A stretch of 52,848 nucleotides of DNA from Clostridia bacterium (GCA_017399695.1 JAFQBK010000001.1:1-52848); one strand, 5' to 3'. Numbered from the stretch's first letter, positions 8,292 to 17,484 are shown. The notes: generated by a model from the sequence alone, not told the origin. A program made the numbers and translations.

Positions 8292-9854
8292 ATGACATTA
8301 CGAGAAAAAATATTAAAAACTTTTGTGGTAACAATCCGTGAGATAAACAGCCATGGCGGACCGGAGACGTTTTTTAAGAATTATCCTGTTGGTGGACTGT
8401 ATTATGGTGAAGCACCCGCTTATCGTGACAATCAAGGAAAATATATGGGCAGCCAACTTGATTATGAAACACTTAATGTATGTAAAAAATATTCTCAAAA
8501 TAAACTACTTGTATGTGCTGATCATACCGTTATGTTTGACCAAAAGGTTATGGTTGAAAATCAAAGTTCCTTAGGCGCATCACGGGATCTTGAGGATGCG
8601 TACAATTGGGGTAAAATTATTGGTATGCAGATGAATGACAAGGGTGTTGACTGGGTGTTGGGTCCCAGTATTGATATGTGTTTTGACCCCATGATGTACC
8701 TTATGGCGATTAGTGATAATCCTAAAGTTATTGCAAGTATTTATCGCGAGGTAGTAAGGGGTATTCAGGATCAGGGTGTTTGTGCTACGGTTAAGCATTT
8801 TCCGGGTCTGGGCACATATTTTGTCAATATGCATATAGCTCCTGGCTCTAACATATTACCCTTTGATGAATGGATGGAAACCTATGGTTATACATATAAG
8901 GAAATGTTTAAGGAAAACGTTATGAGCGTAATGACTACGCATGTCTCTTTAAAATCCTATGATAGTGAAGGCGAAAACGGCTACTATCCAATTGCAACTT
9001 TTTCTTCAAAACTGACTACTGAATTGTTGAAAAGAGAACTTGGTTTTGAGGGAGCTGTTGTGACCGATGCGATGATTATGGGCGGCAATGGAACGGGTGA
9101 TTTCGTGAAAGAATGCGTTCAGGCATTTAAAGCAGGAGCAGACCTTTTGCTTTGGCCACCGGTAGAAGCAGCAGAGGAAATTGAAAAACAAATTTTAAAC
9201 GGCGAGATTCCGATGTCGCGTTTGGAGGATGCTCTTAACCGAATAGAAAAAATGGAAATTTTCAGGGGAAATGCCCTGAAAAATAAAACTTATGATGTTC
9301 CGGATGCAAAGTTTGTAGATAAAACTAAACTGGAAATTGCTAAGCATGGTATGTGTCTGTTAAGAAATGAAATAGGCCTTTTGCCATTGACAGAAAAATA
9401 TAAAAAAGTTTTAATTGTTGATGTTACTGATGAAGATGAATGCTCTGCAAAACTTTTAAAAAAGGAATTTGAAAAACGTGACATAAAAGCGGATGTATGC
9501 AGAGATATAGAAGAAAAATTCTCTTTGGTCTGTTGGCCCGAAGATATGCAAAAAATGTCCAAGGACTATGATCTTGTTATCTTTAATGTAAATGCCTTTT
9601 TTGCATCCCAGTGGAGTCAGGCGCACATGCTTATCTGGGCATCCCATCAGTTTGACAAGAAGAAAAAGTTAGTTGTAAACTATGGTTCGCCGTATTTTGC
9701 AACTGAGTATTTCCCTGAAGATCCTACTTATATTGAAATGAATACAACGCCTACAGAAGATACGGTGAAAATGCTTGTAGATGGCATTTTGGGTGAAATG
9801 ATTTTTACAGGAAAAAGTGTATTTACAAAGGAGAAAAATCATGTATCAGTTTAA
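8292..9854 (+). CDS. Glycoside hydrolase family 3 (NagZ-like architecture)
   Basis: 520-residue GH3 protein without signal peptide, so intracellular. KHFPG at 168-172 and VVTDAM with the expected nucleophile D259 place it in GH3. H181 sits where NagZ-type beta-N-acetylglucosaminidases carry the catalytic Asp-x-His pair, but here the pair reads N179-M-H181, so the aspartate partner is replaced. The C-terminal 180 residues form a Rossmann-like second domain (KVLIVDVTDEDE). Its last codons overlap the GH94 gene by 14 bases, implying coupled translation. Some GH3 enzymes with this histidine work as phosphorylases (family knowledge). Beta-glucosidase or beta-N-acetylhexosaminidase are both possible; the substrate is not decided. 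Confidence 0.8.
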   Translation: MTLREKILKTFVVTIREINSHGGPETFFKNYPVGGLYYGEAPAYRDNQGKYMGSQLDYETLNVCKKYSQNKLLVCADHTVMFDQKVMVENQSSLGASRDLEDAYNWGKIIGMQMNDKGVDWVLGPSIDMCFDPMMYLMAISDNPKVIASIYREVVRGIQDQGVCATVKHFPGLGTYFVNMHIAPGSNILPFDEWMETYGYTYKEMFKENVMSVMTTHVSLKSYDSEGENGYYPIATFSSKLTTELLKRELGFEGAVVTDAMIMGGNGTGDFVKECVQAFKAGADLLLWPPVEAAEEIEKQILNGEIPMSRLEDALNRIEKMEIFRGNALKNKTYDVPDAKFVDKTKLEIAKHGMCLLRNEIGLLPLTEKYKKVLIVDVTDEDECSAKLLKKEFEKRDIKADVCRDIEEKFSLVCWPEDMQKMSKDYDLVIFNVNAFFASQWSQAHMLIWASHQFDKKKKLVVNYGSPYFATEYFPEDPTYIEMNTTPTEDTVKMLVDGILGEMIFTGKSVFTKEKNHVSV

Positions 9855-12120
9855 TAATGAGAACAAAGAAATCACAATAAAGAAATCCAATCCCCCAACG
9901 CCGTGGATGAATTATCTTTCTAACGGAACTTTCCACACGATGATGAGTCAGGCAGGTGGAGGTGTGGCGTTTTATAAATCGCCGCAAATCTGGCGAATTA
10001 ATCATTATCGCTTTTTCCATCTACCCACCGACAGAAGTGGTTTTTATACGTATATCAAAGAGGGTGACTCTGTTTGGTGTCCTACCGCAGAACCTGTGAA
10101 AGAACGTCCGGAAAAATGGCAGGCAACACACGGTATGGGCTATACCCGTTTTGAGGCAGAAAGAAAAGGGTTGGCGGTTACTGCAAACTATTTTGTCGGT
10201 CCCTATGAAAATTGTTTGATTTGGAATCTTAAATTTAAATCTGATGTTGACAGAACCGTTACACTATTCCCATATGTGGAGCTTGGCATGATGGAGTTTA
10301 TGCGCGAATTGCAGTGGCAGTGTTATAATAAGCATCAGTTAGAGTGCTACAATATGGATGATATTTTAGTGTATGAATATGGCGTAGAGACGCAGCCTAA
10401 GCCAGATGAGACACCGCTCATTTATTTTGCAAGCAATATGCCAGTAAGTGCTTTTGACTGTGACCGTGATGAGTTTATCGGTGGCTACCGCAGCGAAGAA
10501 AATCCACAGAGAGTGGAAAGCGGACATTGTTCCAACAGCACAATGTGTGGAGGTGACCCCTGCTTTGCATTGGAAATTGCTATAGAATTAAAAGCAGGTG
10601 AAGAAAAAACAGTGAATATCTTCTTGGGTGCTGCTATGACAGAAGCAGATATTAAAAAGTGTGTGGCACATTGTAGGGAAGAAGATTTTGTTGAAAAATC
10701 ATATATTGCTTTAGGTGAACATTGGAATGTTCATTTAAACAAATTCAAAGTGGAGTTGCCGGATAAAGATGCAGAAACTATGATTAATATCTGGAATCCT
10801 TATCAGGCAGAGCGAAACTTTCAATTCTCGCGTAACATTAGCTATTATGCAACTGGTACTTTTCGAGGCACGGGTGTTCGTGATACGGCTCAGGATATTT
10901 TGGCTATGGTACCGTTTAACCTGAGAAGAGCGAAGGATAAGCTGAATCTTTTATTTGGACAGCAATATCAGGACGGTCATACCAATCACTACTGTTTCCC
11001 GAACGAAGGCTGGGAGCCGCTTGCAAGAATTCACTCGGATAACCATTTATGGCTCGTCATGACGACTTATCACATCGTAATGGAAGAAGGTAGTTTAGAC
11101 TATTTAAACGAAGTGATTCCATATTATGATGGCGGTGAGGCAACTGTTTGGGAACATATCAACAAATCGATTGACTATACAAAAGAACATTGTGGAGAGA
11201 ATGGTTTTCCCTTAATGCTGGCCTCTGACTGGAACGATATGCTATTTAAGGTTTGCCAAAAGGGCAAGGGAGAAAGCATCTGGACGAGTATGCAGTTTGG
11301 TACCGTTCTCCGTCAAATTGCAGAACTGGCACGGTTAAAGGGAGAAAGTGACAAAAAGTTTAACGAACTTTACGAACAGCAGAAAAAACTAGTGAACGAA
11401 GTGGCTTGGGATGGCAAGTGGTTCCGACGTTGCATTACTGATGACGGTCGCTTTATCGGCTCTGATAAAGAACCTCAAGCCAAAGTTTGGCTCAACAGCC
11501 AGAGTTGGGCGGTGCTTTCTGACATGGGCGATGACGACAAGAAGGTACAGGCTATGGATAGTGTGCGAGAATACTTAAATACCGACATCGGTATCAAGAA
11601 AATTCACCCCTCTATGAAACACTATCCCACCAAGGAAGACCCATTAACCTATGATAAGCCGGGGTGTAGTGAAAATGGTTCTATTTTCTGTCACGCCAAC
11701 ACTTGGGCTATTATTGCGGAATGTATGTTAGGAAGAGCTGATTATGCTTATGAATATTATCATCAGTTACTTCCTATGGTTGCCCAGAAAAAAGTGGGTG
11801 AGTGGCGCTATAAGGCAGAACCTTATGTATATTCCTCTAATATTTTTGGTCCCGAAAGCGACAAGTTTGGCTTGGCCAATGTTTCGTGGCTTTCTGGAAC
11901 TGCTGCGTGGATGTATGTTGCGGCTACCCAGTATATGTTGGGTATCAAGCCTTGCTGGGAAGGCCTTGAGATTAGCCCTTGTCTCTCCAAAGAAATGCTT
12001 CCGGCAAAGGTTACTCGTGAGTTTCGAGGGGTGAAGTATAATATTACAATTGAGAATAATAATACGGTTTTTGTACCTTACAATAAAAATGAAAGAGAAG
12101 TAAACATAACAGTTTTATAG
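9841..12120 (+). CDS. GH94-type glycoside phosphorylase
   Basis: 759-residue protein of the cellobiose/chitobiose phosphorylase family (GH94). It has the N-terminal beta-sandwich (WMNYLSNGTFHTMMSQAGGG), the RGTGVRDTAQDIL segment of the catalytic (alpha/alpha)6 barrel at 342-354, the SDWND motif at 462-466 that supplies the general acid, and the closing SGTAAWMYVAATQYMLGI region. Family enzymes split beta-linked disaccharides or aldonic-acid glycosides with phosphate, giving a sugar 1-phosphate in the cytoplasm. AGGAG precedes ATG 9841, which lies within the end of the GH3 gene. It is slightly shorter than characterised cellobiose phosphorylases (about 800). Cellobiose, chitobiose, laminaribiose and cellobionate are all candidate substrates. 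Confidence 0.85.
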   Translation: MYQFNNENKEITIKKSNPPTPWMNYLSNGTFHTMMSQAGGGVAFYKSPQIWRINHYRFFHLPTDRSGFYTYIKEGDSVWCPTAEPVKERPEKWQATHGMGYTRFEAERKGLAVTANYFVGPYENCLIWNLKFKSDVDRTVTLFPYVELGMMEFMRELQWQCYNKHQLECYNMDDILVYEYGVETQPKPDETPLIYFASNMPVSAFDCDRDEFIGGYRSEENPQRVESGHCSNSTMCGGDPCFALEIAIELKAGEEKTVNIFLGAAMTEADIKKCVAHCREEDFVEKSYIALGEHWNVHLNKFKVELPDKDAETMINIWNPYQAERNFQFSRNISYYATGTFRGTGVRDTAQDILAMVPFNLRRAKDKLNLLFGQQYQDGHTNHYCFPNEGWEPLARIHSDNHLWLVMTTYHIVMEEGSLDYLNEVIPYYDGGEATVWEHINKSIDYTKEHCGENGFPLMLASDWNDMLFKVCQKGKGESIWTSMQFGTVLRQIAELARLKGESDKKFNELYEQQKKLVNEVAWDGKWFRRCITDDGRFIGSDKEPQAKVWLNSQSWAVLSDMGDDDKKVQAMDSVREYLNTDIGIKKIHPSMKHYPTKEDPLTYDKPGCSENGSIFCHANTWAIIAECMLGRADYAYEYYHQLLPMVAQKKVGEWRYKAEPYVYSSNIFGPESDKFGLANVSWLSGTAAWMYVAATQYMLGIKPCWEGLEISPCLSKEMLPAKVTREFRGVKYNITIENNNTVFVPYNKNEREVNITVL

Positions 12121-12260
12121 GTAACAAAAAATGCGCAAGCATACTTCAAGTTTTTATTTATCTTTAAGGAAATGAAATAAAGTCATTTTATGCAAATTTT
12201 GGGATGGTAGTCGAAGAAATTGGAAAAACAAGGATATTAGAGAAAGAGGATAAATAAAAA

Positions 12261-13541
12261 ATGAAACAATTATCACTTATTTTAATTGGTGGAGGAGACA
12301 GAGGTAGCAGTTATTTAAAATATCTTGACTCTCATCCGGAGAAATTTAAATTGGTTGGTCTGGCAGAACCAGTGCAAGCCAAAAGAGAGTATTTACAGTC
12401 GAAATACGGGGTGTCGTCAGAACGTTGCTTTGCTAGCTACGAGGAATTACTTGCGTTGCCTAAAATAGCGGACATAGCCATGATTTGTACTCAGGATAAA
12501 ATGCATTTTGTGCCGGCGATGATGGCCATAGAAAAGAAATATAATTTGTTATTGGAAAAACCCATTGCTCCTACGCCAGAGGAATGCTACCAAATTTCAA
12601 AATCAGCAAAACAGAACGATGTATGTGTACTGGTATGCCATGTCCTCAGGTATACACCTTTTTATAAAGCAGTTAAAAATTTTATCCTAGGTGGTGACTT
12701 GGGTGAGATTATGAATATTGTGCATACTGAGGGTGTGGGGAATATACATATGAGCCATAGCTTTGTGAGAGGTAACTGGCGTAAAGAGTCAGAGTCTTCC
12801 AATATGCTATTGGCAAAATGTTGTCACGATACCGACCTATTTCAATGGCTTGTTGGTGAATCCTGTACAAAGGTACAATCCTTTGCTGCGCTTTCTTATT
12901 TTTGCGAGAAAAATAAACCTGAGGGAGCACCTAAGCGTTGTCTAGATGGTTGTCCTCATAAAGATACCTGCTATTATTATGCACCTGATTTATACAGAAT
13001 TGATACGGCAGAGGTACAGCATTTTCGCGCCATTGTGGCCAATAAATTTAATCCCACTGATGAAGAAGTGGATGAAAGTTTAAAGACTTCACCATATGGT
13101 CGGTGTGTGTATCAATGTGATAATGATGTGGTGGACCACCAAATCGTGAATGTACAGTTTGGCGAAGGTAAATTGCTGACACTTACCATGTCGGGCTTTA
13201 ACAAGGGCGGTCGTGTTACGACCATTATGGGTACTAAAGGTGAGTTGCATCTTGATATGGAAGACCAGAGTATGCAGTTCTATGATTTTGCAACCAGGCG
13301 CTCTATATTGGTCTACAACTCCAATGAAGTACTTGACCAGACAATTGCTGGTGGTCACGGTGGTGGTGATGCGGGCATTATGAGTGATTTATATGAATAT
13401 ATCGCTAACAAAAATACTTCGGACTCCATTTCAGACATATCCGTTTCCTGCGCAAGTCATTTAATCTGCTTTGCGGCAGAAGAGGCAAGGAAAAAGAATT
13501 CAGTTGTGGATATGACGGAGTACATACAATCATTACGTTAA
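12261..13541 (+). CDS. Gfo/Idh/MocA-family oxidoreductase
   Basis: 426-residue NAD(P)-dependent sugar dehydrogenase of the Gfo/Idh/MocA family. The Rossmann nucleotide motif GGGDRG is at residues 10-15, and EKP (99-101) contains the lysine of the family's catalytic set. CHDTDLFQWLVG holds the conserved His-Asp pair. A cysteine-rich insertion near residues 215-240 (RCLDGCPHKDTC) recurs in a subset of the family and may bind metal. The gene follows the GH94 phosphorylase by 140 bp and ends the carbohydrate cluster, consistent with oxidising or epimerising a released sugar. No transporter lies nearby, so the imported substrate cannot be guessed. Confidence 0.88.
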   Translation: MKQLSLILIGGGDRGSSYLKYLDSHPEKFKLVGLAEPVQAKREYLQSKYGVSSERCFASYEELLALPKIADIAMICTQDKMHFVPAMMAIEKKYNLLLEKPIAPTPEECYQISKSAKQNDVCVLVCHVLRYTPFYKAVKNFILGGDLGEIMNIVHTEGVGNIHMSHSFVRGNWRKESESSNMLLAKCCHDTDLFQWLVGESCTKVQSFAALSYFCEKNKPEGAPKRCLDGCPHKDTCYYYAPDLYRIDTAEVQHFRAIVANKFNPTDEEVDESLKTSPYGRCVYQCDNDVVDHQIVNVQFGEGKLLTLTMSGFNKGGRVTTIMGTKGELHLDMEDQSMQFYDFATRRSILVYNSNEVLDQTIAGGHGGGDAGIMSDLYEYIANKNTSDSISDISVSCASHLICFAAEEARKKNSVVDMTEYIQSLR

Positions 13542-13640
13542 AATATGTTGCATGGGAAATGGATGACTACGTTATTTTTTGTTAGACGTGGTTAAATAGT
13601 TTTATATAAGTAGAATATTTAGTTTTGTGGAGACTTGACA

Positions 13641-14324
13641 ATGTTTAATATTTTGGAATTTCGATATGTTTTGCGAATATTGCTTGCTGGTGTTTGTGGG
13701 ATTGTAATAGGAATTGAACGAAAAAATCGCTCGAAAGAAGCAGGCGTTAGAACACATTTTATTGTTGCTTGTGGGGCTGCATTGCTTATGGTTATATCTA
13801 AGTATGCTTTTTTTGATATGACTATGGATACATCAATTTATGTGGCTGACGTTAGACTAGATCCTTCAAGAGTAGCATCGACAATTGCTAGTGGAATTGG
13901 ATTTTTAGGTGCTGGAATGATTTTTGTACATAAAAATACCATAACCGGTTTGACAACAGCGGCGGGTATATGGGCTACATCAGGTGTTGGAATGGCAATA
14001 GGAGCCGGTATGTATACGATAGGAACTGGAACAACATTTATTATTCTTATTGCTCAACTACTTTTACATGTAAATTTTAGCCGTGCTAAAAAATCAAAAC
14101 TGAAAAAATTAATTGTAAAAGGTGTATTGGAGACAGGCTATCAAAACTATATAATGGATGAATTTGATAAACGAAAAATTTATGTGCAAGATGTTTCGGT
14201 AAGTTTCACTGAGGGTGATGAAGGTAGAAGTTATGTTTTTGCTCTTAATATGCCTCTTTCTGTTAACGAAGAGGAAATCATTACACTTGCTAAATATAAT
14301 AGTAGTATTAAATCATCTGTATAG
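13641..14324 (+). CDS. MgtC/SapB family membrane protein
   Basis: 227-residue inner-membrane protein. The N-terminal 140 residues contain the MgtC signature GIERKNRSKEAGVRTHFIVA, the SRVASTIASGIGFLGAGMI helix and the GLTTAAGIWATSGVGMAIG helix; about four to five membrane segments are visible. The C-terminal 80 residues are a soluble ACT-like domain. MgtC-like proteins are linked to magnesium homeostasis and regulation of ATP synthase or potassium transport, but the role in Clostridia is uncertain. GGAG at 13629-13632 sets the start at ATG 13641 rather than the upstream TTG. It stands alone and converges on the DUF6076 gene. Confidence 0.88.
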   Translation: MFNILEFRYVLRILLAGVCGIVIGIERKNRSKEAGVRTHFIVACGAALLMVISKYAFFDMTMDTSIYVADVRLDPSRVASTIASGIGFLGAGMIFVHKNTITGLTTAAGIWATSGVGMAIGAGMYTIGTGTTFIILIAQLLLHVNFSRAKKSKLKKLIVKGVLETGYQNYIMDEFDKRKIYVQDVSVSFTEGDEGRSYVFALNMPLSVNEEEIITLAKYNSSIKSSV

Positions 14325-14403
14325 ATAGAGTAAAGTAGTAATTTATTATATTAGGAGAAATATTTTTTGAAAAATTTATAAAATGTAGAATTATTGCAAA
14401 CAA

Positions 14404-14445
14404 AAATGGAGAAACTATCCTTGTTATAAGGAAGTTTCTCCATTT
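14404..14445 (-). terminator. Terminator of the DUF6076 gene
   Basis: A 13-bp perfect stem (AAATGGAGAAACT paired with its complement) encloses a partly paired loop with CCTT/AAGG. Read on the minus strand the hairpin runs into TTTTTG just past the DUF6076 stop codon. The plus-strand side has no clear T-run, so termination of the MgtC-like gene is weaker. Confidence 0.7.
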
Positions 14446-14447
14446 GG

Positions 14448-15545
14448 TTATTTCGTCCATGCATCATCCATAAACCATTCTTTAAACTCATCGGCAGAAA
14501 TTTCACCATTTCTGTATGCGGTGAGTTTTTCTTTTGCTTTTATTTTCCAAGTTTCAAATTCAGTTTTCAAGAGCGGGTTACGGCTAACTCTGGTGTTATA
14601 GCGTCTGTGTGTAGCGTAATATTCGGTCTCGACATCAGACAAATTGTTTTTATAAGCGTTGATTGAGCCAATAGCTGAACATTTTTTATTGAATCCGGGC
14701 ATAATTCTATCGCAATACAAAGAATCAATTCTGCCTTTAGGGATAAATGGCATATTACAGTTTTTACATATTTTTAGTGGCATATTATTTTCTAATATAG
14801 TAAACAAATCATAATACATTAATTCCCTAACTGTGTGAATAGCCACAGAGTATACAACTTTACTTGCACCTAAATTATCAGCTATAAAGAATTTTGAGTT
14901 GATGGATTTACTTAAACTATAATTAAGACGTATCGGAAACTCCATTTTGAAAAGAATGGTTTTCTTGTCGTAATCTAAGTGATGTAATCGATCAAGTCCG
15001 GTAGCTTCTGCTGGGGCATTGCAAATATCATAAATATCATTTTTTATTGTATTAGTAAGTAACTCAAATTCGTCGAGTAAAAGTTCTGATGCAATGCACC
15101 ATAAAGACAGGATTTCATTAGAACGTTGGCGACAGCTTGTTTTCCTTTGGGTATATTGTTTTGAAAATCTTGCTACCCCTGCCTGGTCAAAATCTTTAAG
15201 AAAACTTGCTAAATCGTTGAGTGAGTAGCATGGATGTGCGGCTTCTATCATGGTCAATAATTTGCTGGTAGTTTCATGAAGATAGATACAATAATCATCT
15301 ATTTTAAATAATGCTTTTTCAAATAAATGTTGATCATCTTCTGTGGCAGTATCAAGAAAATTAATATAAAACTGAATTAAATCTTTATAAAGCCCCATAA
15401 CATATTCTCTGTCGTAGCTAATAGCAGTAATAAGATGTTGTCCGATAGGAAATTCACTTCCAAAGTATCTTGGATGAATAAAGTTATCACTAAATTGGCA
15501 TTGGAGCGTTTTTTCTTTTTTATAAATAACATTAAAAATCTGCAT
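14448..15545 (-). CDS. DUF6076 family zinc-ribbon protein
   Basis: 365-residue hypothetical protein that I match, from memory of its C-terminal signature, to the DUF6076 family. C260, C263, C278 and C289 (CKNCNMPFIPKG, LYCDR, KKCS) form a plausible zinc site like that of CGNR-type proteins, followed by a basic segment with NTRVSRNPLLK. The N-terminal 250 residues are mostly alpha-helical, with no catalytic motif. It is divergent from a small HTH protein and an integrase, and together these look like one mobile module. A regulatory or DNA/RNA-binding role is inferred from the zinc ribbon and context. Confidence 0.65.
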   Translation of the reverse strand: MQIFNVIYKKEKTLQCQFSDNFIHPRYFGSEFPIGQHLITAISYDREYVMGLYKDLIQFYINFLDTATEDDQHLFEKALFKIDDYCIYLHETTSKLLTMIEAAHPCYSLNDLASFLKDFDQAGVARFSKQYTQRKTSCRQRSNEILSLWCIASELLLDEFELLTNTIKNDIYDICNAPAEATGLDRLHHLDYDKKTILFKMEFPIRLNYSLSKSINSKFFIADNLGASKVVYSVAIHTVRELMYYDLFTILENNMPLKICKNCNMPFIPKGRIDSLYCDRIMPGFNKKCSAIGSINAYKNNLSDVETEYYATHRRYNTRVSRNPLLKTEFETWKIKAKEKLTAYRNGEISADEFKEWFMDDAWTK

Positions 15546-15602
15546 TTTAATTATCTCCTAGCGTGAAATATAAATATTTTTAAAAATATTATATACAAAC
15601 TA

Positions 15603-15631
15603 TTGACATTTGTCAAGCATCATGTTATTAT
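15603..15631 (+). promoter_or_regulatory. Promoter with operator-like dyad upstream of HTH/integrase
   Basis: TTGACA (15603-15608), a 17-base spacer and TATTAT (15626-15631) form a near-consensus sigma-A promoter 60 bp before the HTH gene. The -35 box is one half of a perfect dyad, TTGACA-TT-TGTCAA (15603-15616), so a bound dimer would block polymerase. It lies in the divergent gap and could control both directions. Confidence 0.6.
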
Positions 15632-15690
15632 ATGTATGTAATGAATAATAAATTACGCATAACATACTTAAAGTTAAGGAGGAAAAAATC

Positions 15691-15912
15691 ATGTTAAATC
15701 AGACAAACAGACCCAAAACTTACAACAAATTGTTAAGTAGTTATCCGGAAGTAATGAATATAGATCAAATGTGCAATGCCCTTGGAGGCATTAGTACAAG
15801 AACCGGATATAAGCTTTTAAAGGAGGGGAAGATCAAAAGTATTAAAGTCGGACGTGAGTACAGAATTATTAAAACGTATGTAACCGATTTTCTTCTTGGC
15901 AAAGCACAGTAG
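15691..15912 (+). CDS. Excisionase-like helix-turn-helix DNA-binding protein
   Basis: 73-residue protein with an AlpA/excisionase-type winged helix: MNIDQMCNALGGISTRTGYKL as the helix-turn-helix, then EGKIKSIKVGREYRI as the wing, and a C-terminal helix KTYVTDFLL. A strong AAGGAGG lies eight bases before the ATG. Such proteins next to a tyrosine integrase usually steer excision or regulate the element. The 95-bp gap to the integrase start has no obvious terminator, so the two are probably co-transcribed. It may also bind the dyad in its own promoter region (inference). Confidence 0.8.
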   Translation: MLNQTNRPKTYNKLLSSYPEVMNIDQMCNALGGISTRTGYKLLKEGKIKSIKVGREYRIIKTYVTDFLLGKAQ

Positions 15913-16007
15913 ATAGATGTCGGTCGTTGACGGAATACATCTATAATGGTATAATCTGTAATATCAATGGTAGATGTTTAATCTGTTCCGGGATAGGAGG
16001 TATATAT

Positions 16008-17318
16008 TTGAAAGTCGGAAAAATGTTAAAAAACGGAATAGAGATTAAACCATATGTCCGCGAAAAGAAGGGACTATATTATGTGGTGTTAGTATATAAA
16101 AACGCCGCAGGGAAAAGACGAGATAAAAGCTTTCCAACGAAATTACCGGTTAAGGGTAATAAGAAAAAAGCAGAGGCTATGGCGAAGGAGATTCTTGAAA
16201 ATTTCGAGATTCCATTAGAGGATTTGTATCTTGAGGATTTGACTGCTGACAAAAGCGAAAATGTGTTAGGTAGAGCTGGTTCTGTTATACCACAGGAATT
16301 GCTTGAAAAAGTGTCATTAGCAGACCTAACCAAAGAACAAGTATCCAATATGTTGTTTGCCGATTATATGGTAAAATATTTACCGATAGTAAGAATGCGT
16401 CAAATTGAGGAAAATACATACTCGGGATATGTCGGAAATGTAAGGAATCCAATAGGACCATATTTTCGCGAAAAAAAGATAACACTTGGCAATCTTACAG
16501 CAGACGATATTCAGGATTTCTATGATGTTCAGCTTCAAAGAGTAAAAGGCAACACGGTAAATCATTATCATGCGATAATACGGCTTGCTTTGTGTTATGC
16601 GAGAAAAAAGGGATACATTAAAGAGAATCCCATTGAAGAAGTAGAAAAACCTGAAATAGAGCATTATGTTGCAAAGGTATTAAATGCATCTGAGCTAAAT
16701 AAGGCTATTGAAATAACAAAGGACACAAAGTTAGAGTTTCCGGTTATTTTTGCCGGTGTATATGGCTTGCGCAGAAGTGAAATAGTGGGTCTTCGGTGGT
16801 CATCATTTGATTTTGAAAATAATATTGTTTTCGTTAATCATAAAGTTGTCACGCCGGAAGTTGATGGCGTAGTAAAAATTATCGCTAAAGACAAAGGAAA
16901 ATCAGATGCAAGTAATCGAGCTTTGCCCTTAGACAAAGATACAAAGGCACGGCTGCTGGCACATAAGGAAAAGCAGGAGATGTATCAAAAGAAATTCAAG
17001 CGTGCCTATTCGAAAAAATGGCTTGATTATGTGATGGTAGATGAATTAGGTGAATTAATTTTGCCTAATTACATAACAAGTTCATTTAACCGTATGGTTG
17101 AGAAAAAGGGTCTTAAGGACGTAAGATTTCACGATTTAAGGCATACCTGTGCATCGCTTTTGCTAAATCACGGTAAACTTAACGGAATTGGCATGAAGGA
17201 CATTCAGGTGTGGCTTGGCCACAGTGATTTTGCAACTACTGCTAACATTTACTCGCATGTTGATGCAAGTTCTAAGCAAGCATCAATGGAAACGATTTCG
17301 GGATTGGTTAATATATAA
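16008..17318 (+). CDS. int: Tyrosine-type site-specific recombinase (integrase)
   Basis: 436-residue phage/ICE-type integrase. It has an N-terminal arm-binding region (GLYYVVLVYKNAAGKRRDKS), a SAM-like core-binding domain (about 130-235) and a C-terminal catalytic domain with the full set R255 (GLRRSE), H375 and R378 (HDLRHT), H405 (LGHSD) and Y415 (IYSHV). AGGAGG at 15995-16000 fixes the start at TTG 16008; upstream in-frame codons lack a ribosome site. The gene points at a tRNA-Ser 75 bp downstream, the classic position for an enzyme that integrates at that tRNA. Everything needed for activity appears intact. Confidence 0.93.
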   Translation: MKVGKMLKNGIEIKPYVREKKGLYYVVLVYKNAAGKRRDKSFPTKLPVKGNKKKAEAMAKEILENFEIPLEDLYLEDLTADKSENVLGRAGSVIPQELLEKVSLADLTKEQVSNMLFADYMVKYLPIVRMRQIEENTYSGYVGNVRNPIGPYFREKKITLGNLTADDIQDFYDVQLQRVKGNTVNHYHAIIRLALCYARKKGYIKENPIEEVEKPEIEHYVAKVLNASELNKAIEITKDTKLEFPVIFAGVYGLRRSEIVGLRWSSFDFENNIVFVNHKVVTPEVDGVVKIIAKDKGKSDASNRALPLDKDTKARLLAHKEKQEMYQKKFKRAYSKKWLDYVMVDELGELILPNYITSSFNRMVEKKGLKDVRFHDLRHTCASLLLNHGKLNGIGMKDIQVWLGHSDFATTANIYSHVDASSKQASMETISGLVNI

Positions 17319-17352
17319 AAAAGTTCCCAAAAGCATTTTTTTAGGAATTATT

Positions 17353-17389
17353 AAAAAATCAGGGTTTCCGGCATTTCGGAAACCCTGAT
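17353..17389 (-). terminator. Terminator of the tRNA-Ser transcript
   Basis: A perfect 13-bp stem (ATCAGGGTTTCCG, 17358-17370, with 17377-17389) closes a six-base loop. On the minus strand it is followed by six T residues, a few bases after the tRNA 3' end. Confidence 0.8.
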
Positions 17390-17392
17390 GAG

Positions 17393-17484
17393 TGGCGGAG
17401 AGAGAGGGATTCGAACCCTCGAACGGGTATTAGCCGTTACACGATTTCCAATCGTGCGCCTTAGGCCAGCTCAGCCATCTCTCC
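17393..17484 (-). tRNA. tRNA-Ser(GGA)
   Basis: On the minus strand a 7-bp acceptor stem (GGAGAGA with TCTCTCC), a D arm with CTGAGCTGGCC, an anticodon stem CACGA/TCGTG with loop TTGGAAA (anticodon GGA at 17447-17449), a long class-II variable arm, a T arm with GGTTCGAATCC, and an encoded CCA are all visible. The long variable arm and anticodon identify tRNA-Ser for UCC/UCU codons. It lies between the integrase and a duplicate of its own 5' half. Confidence 0.95.
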
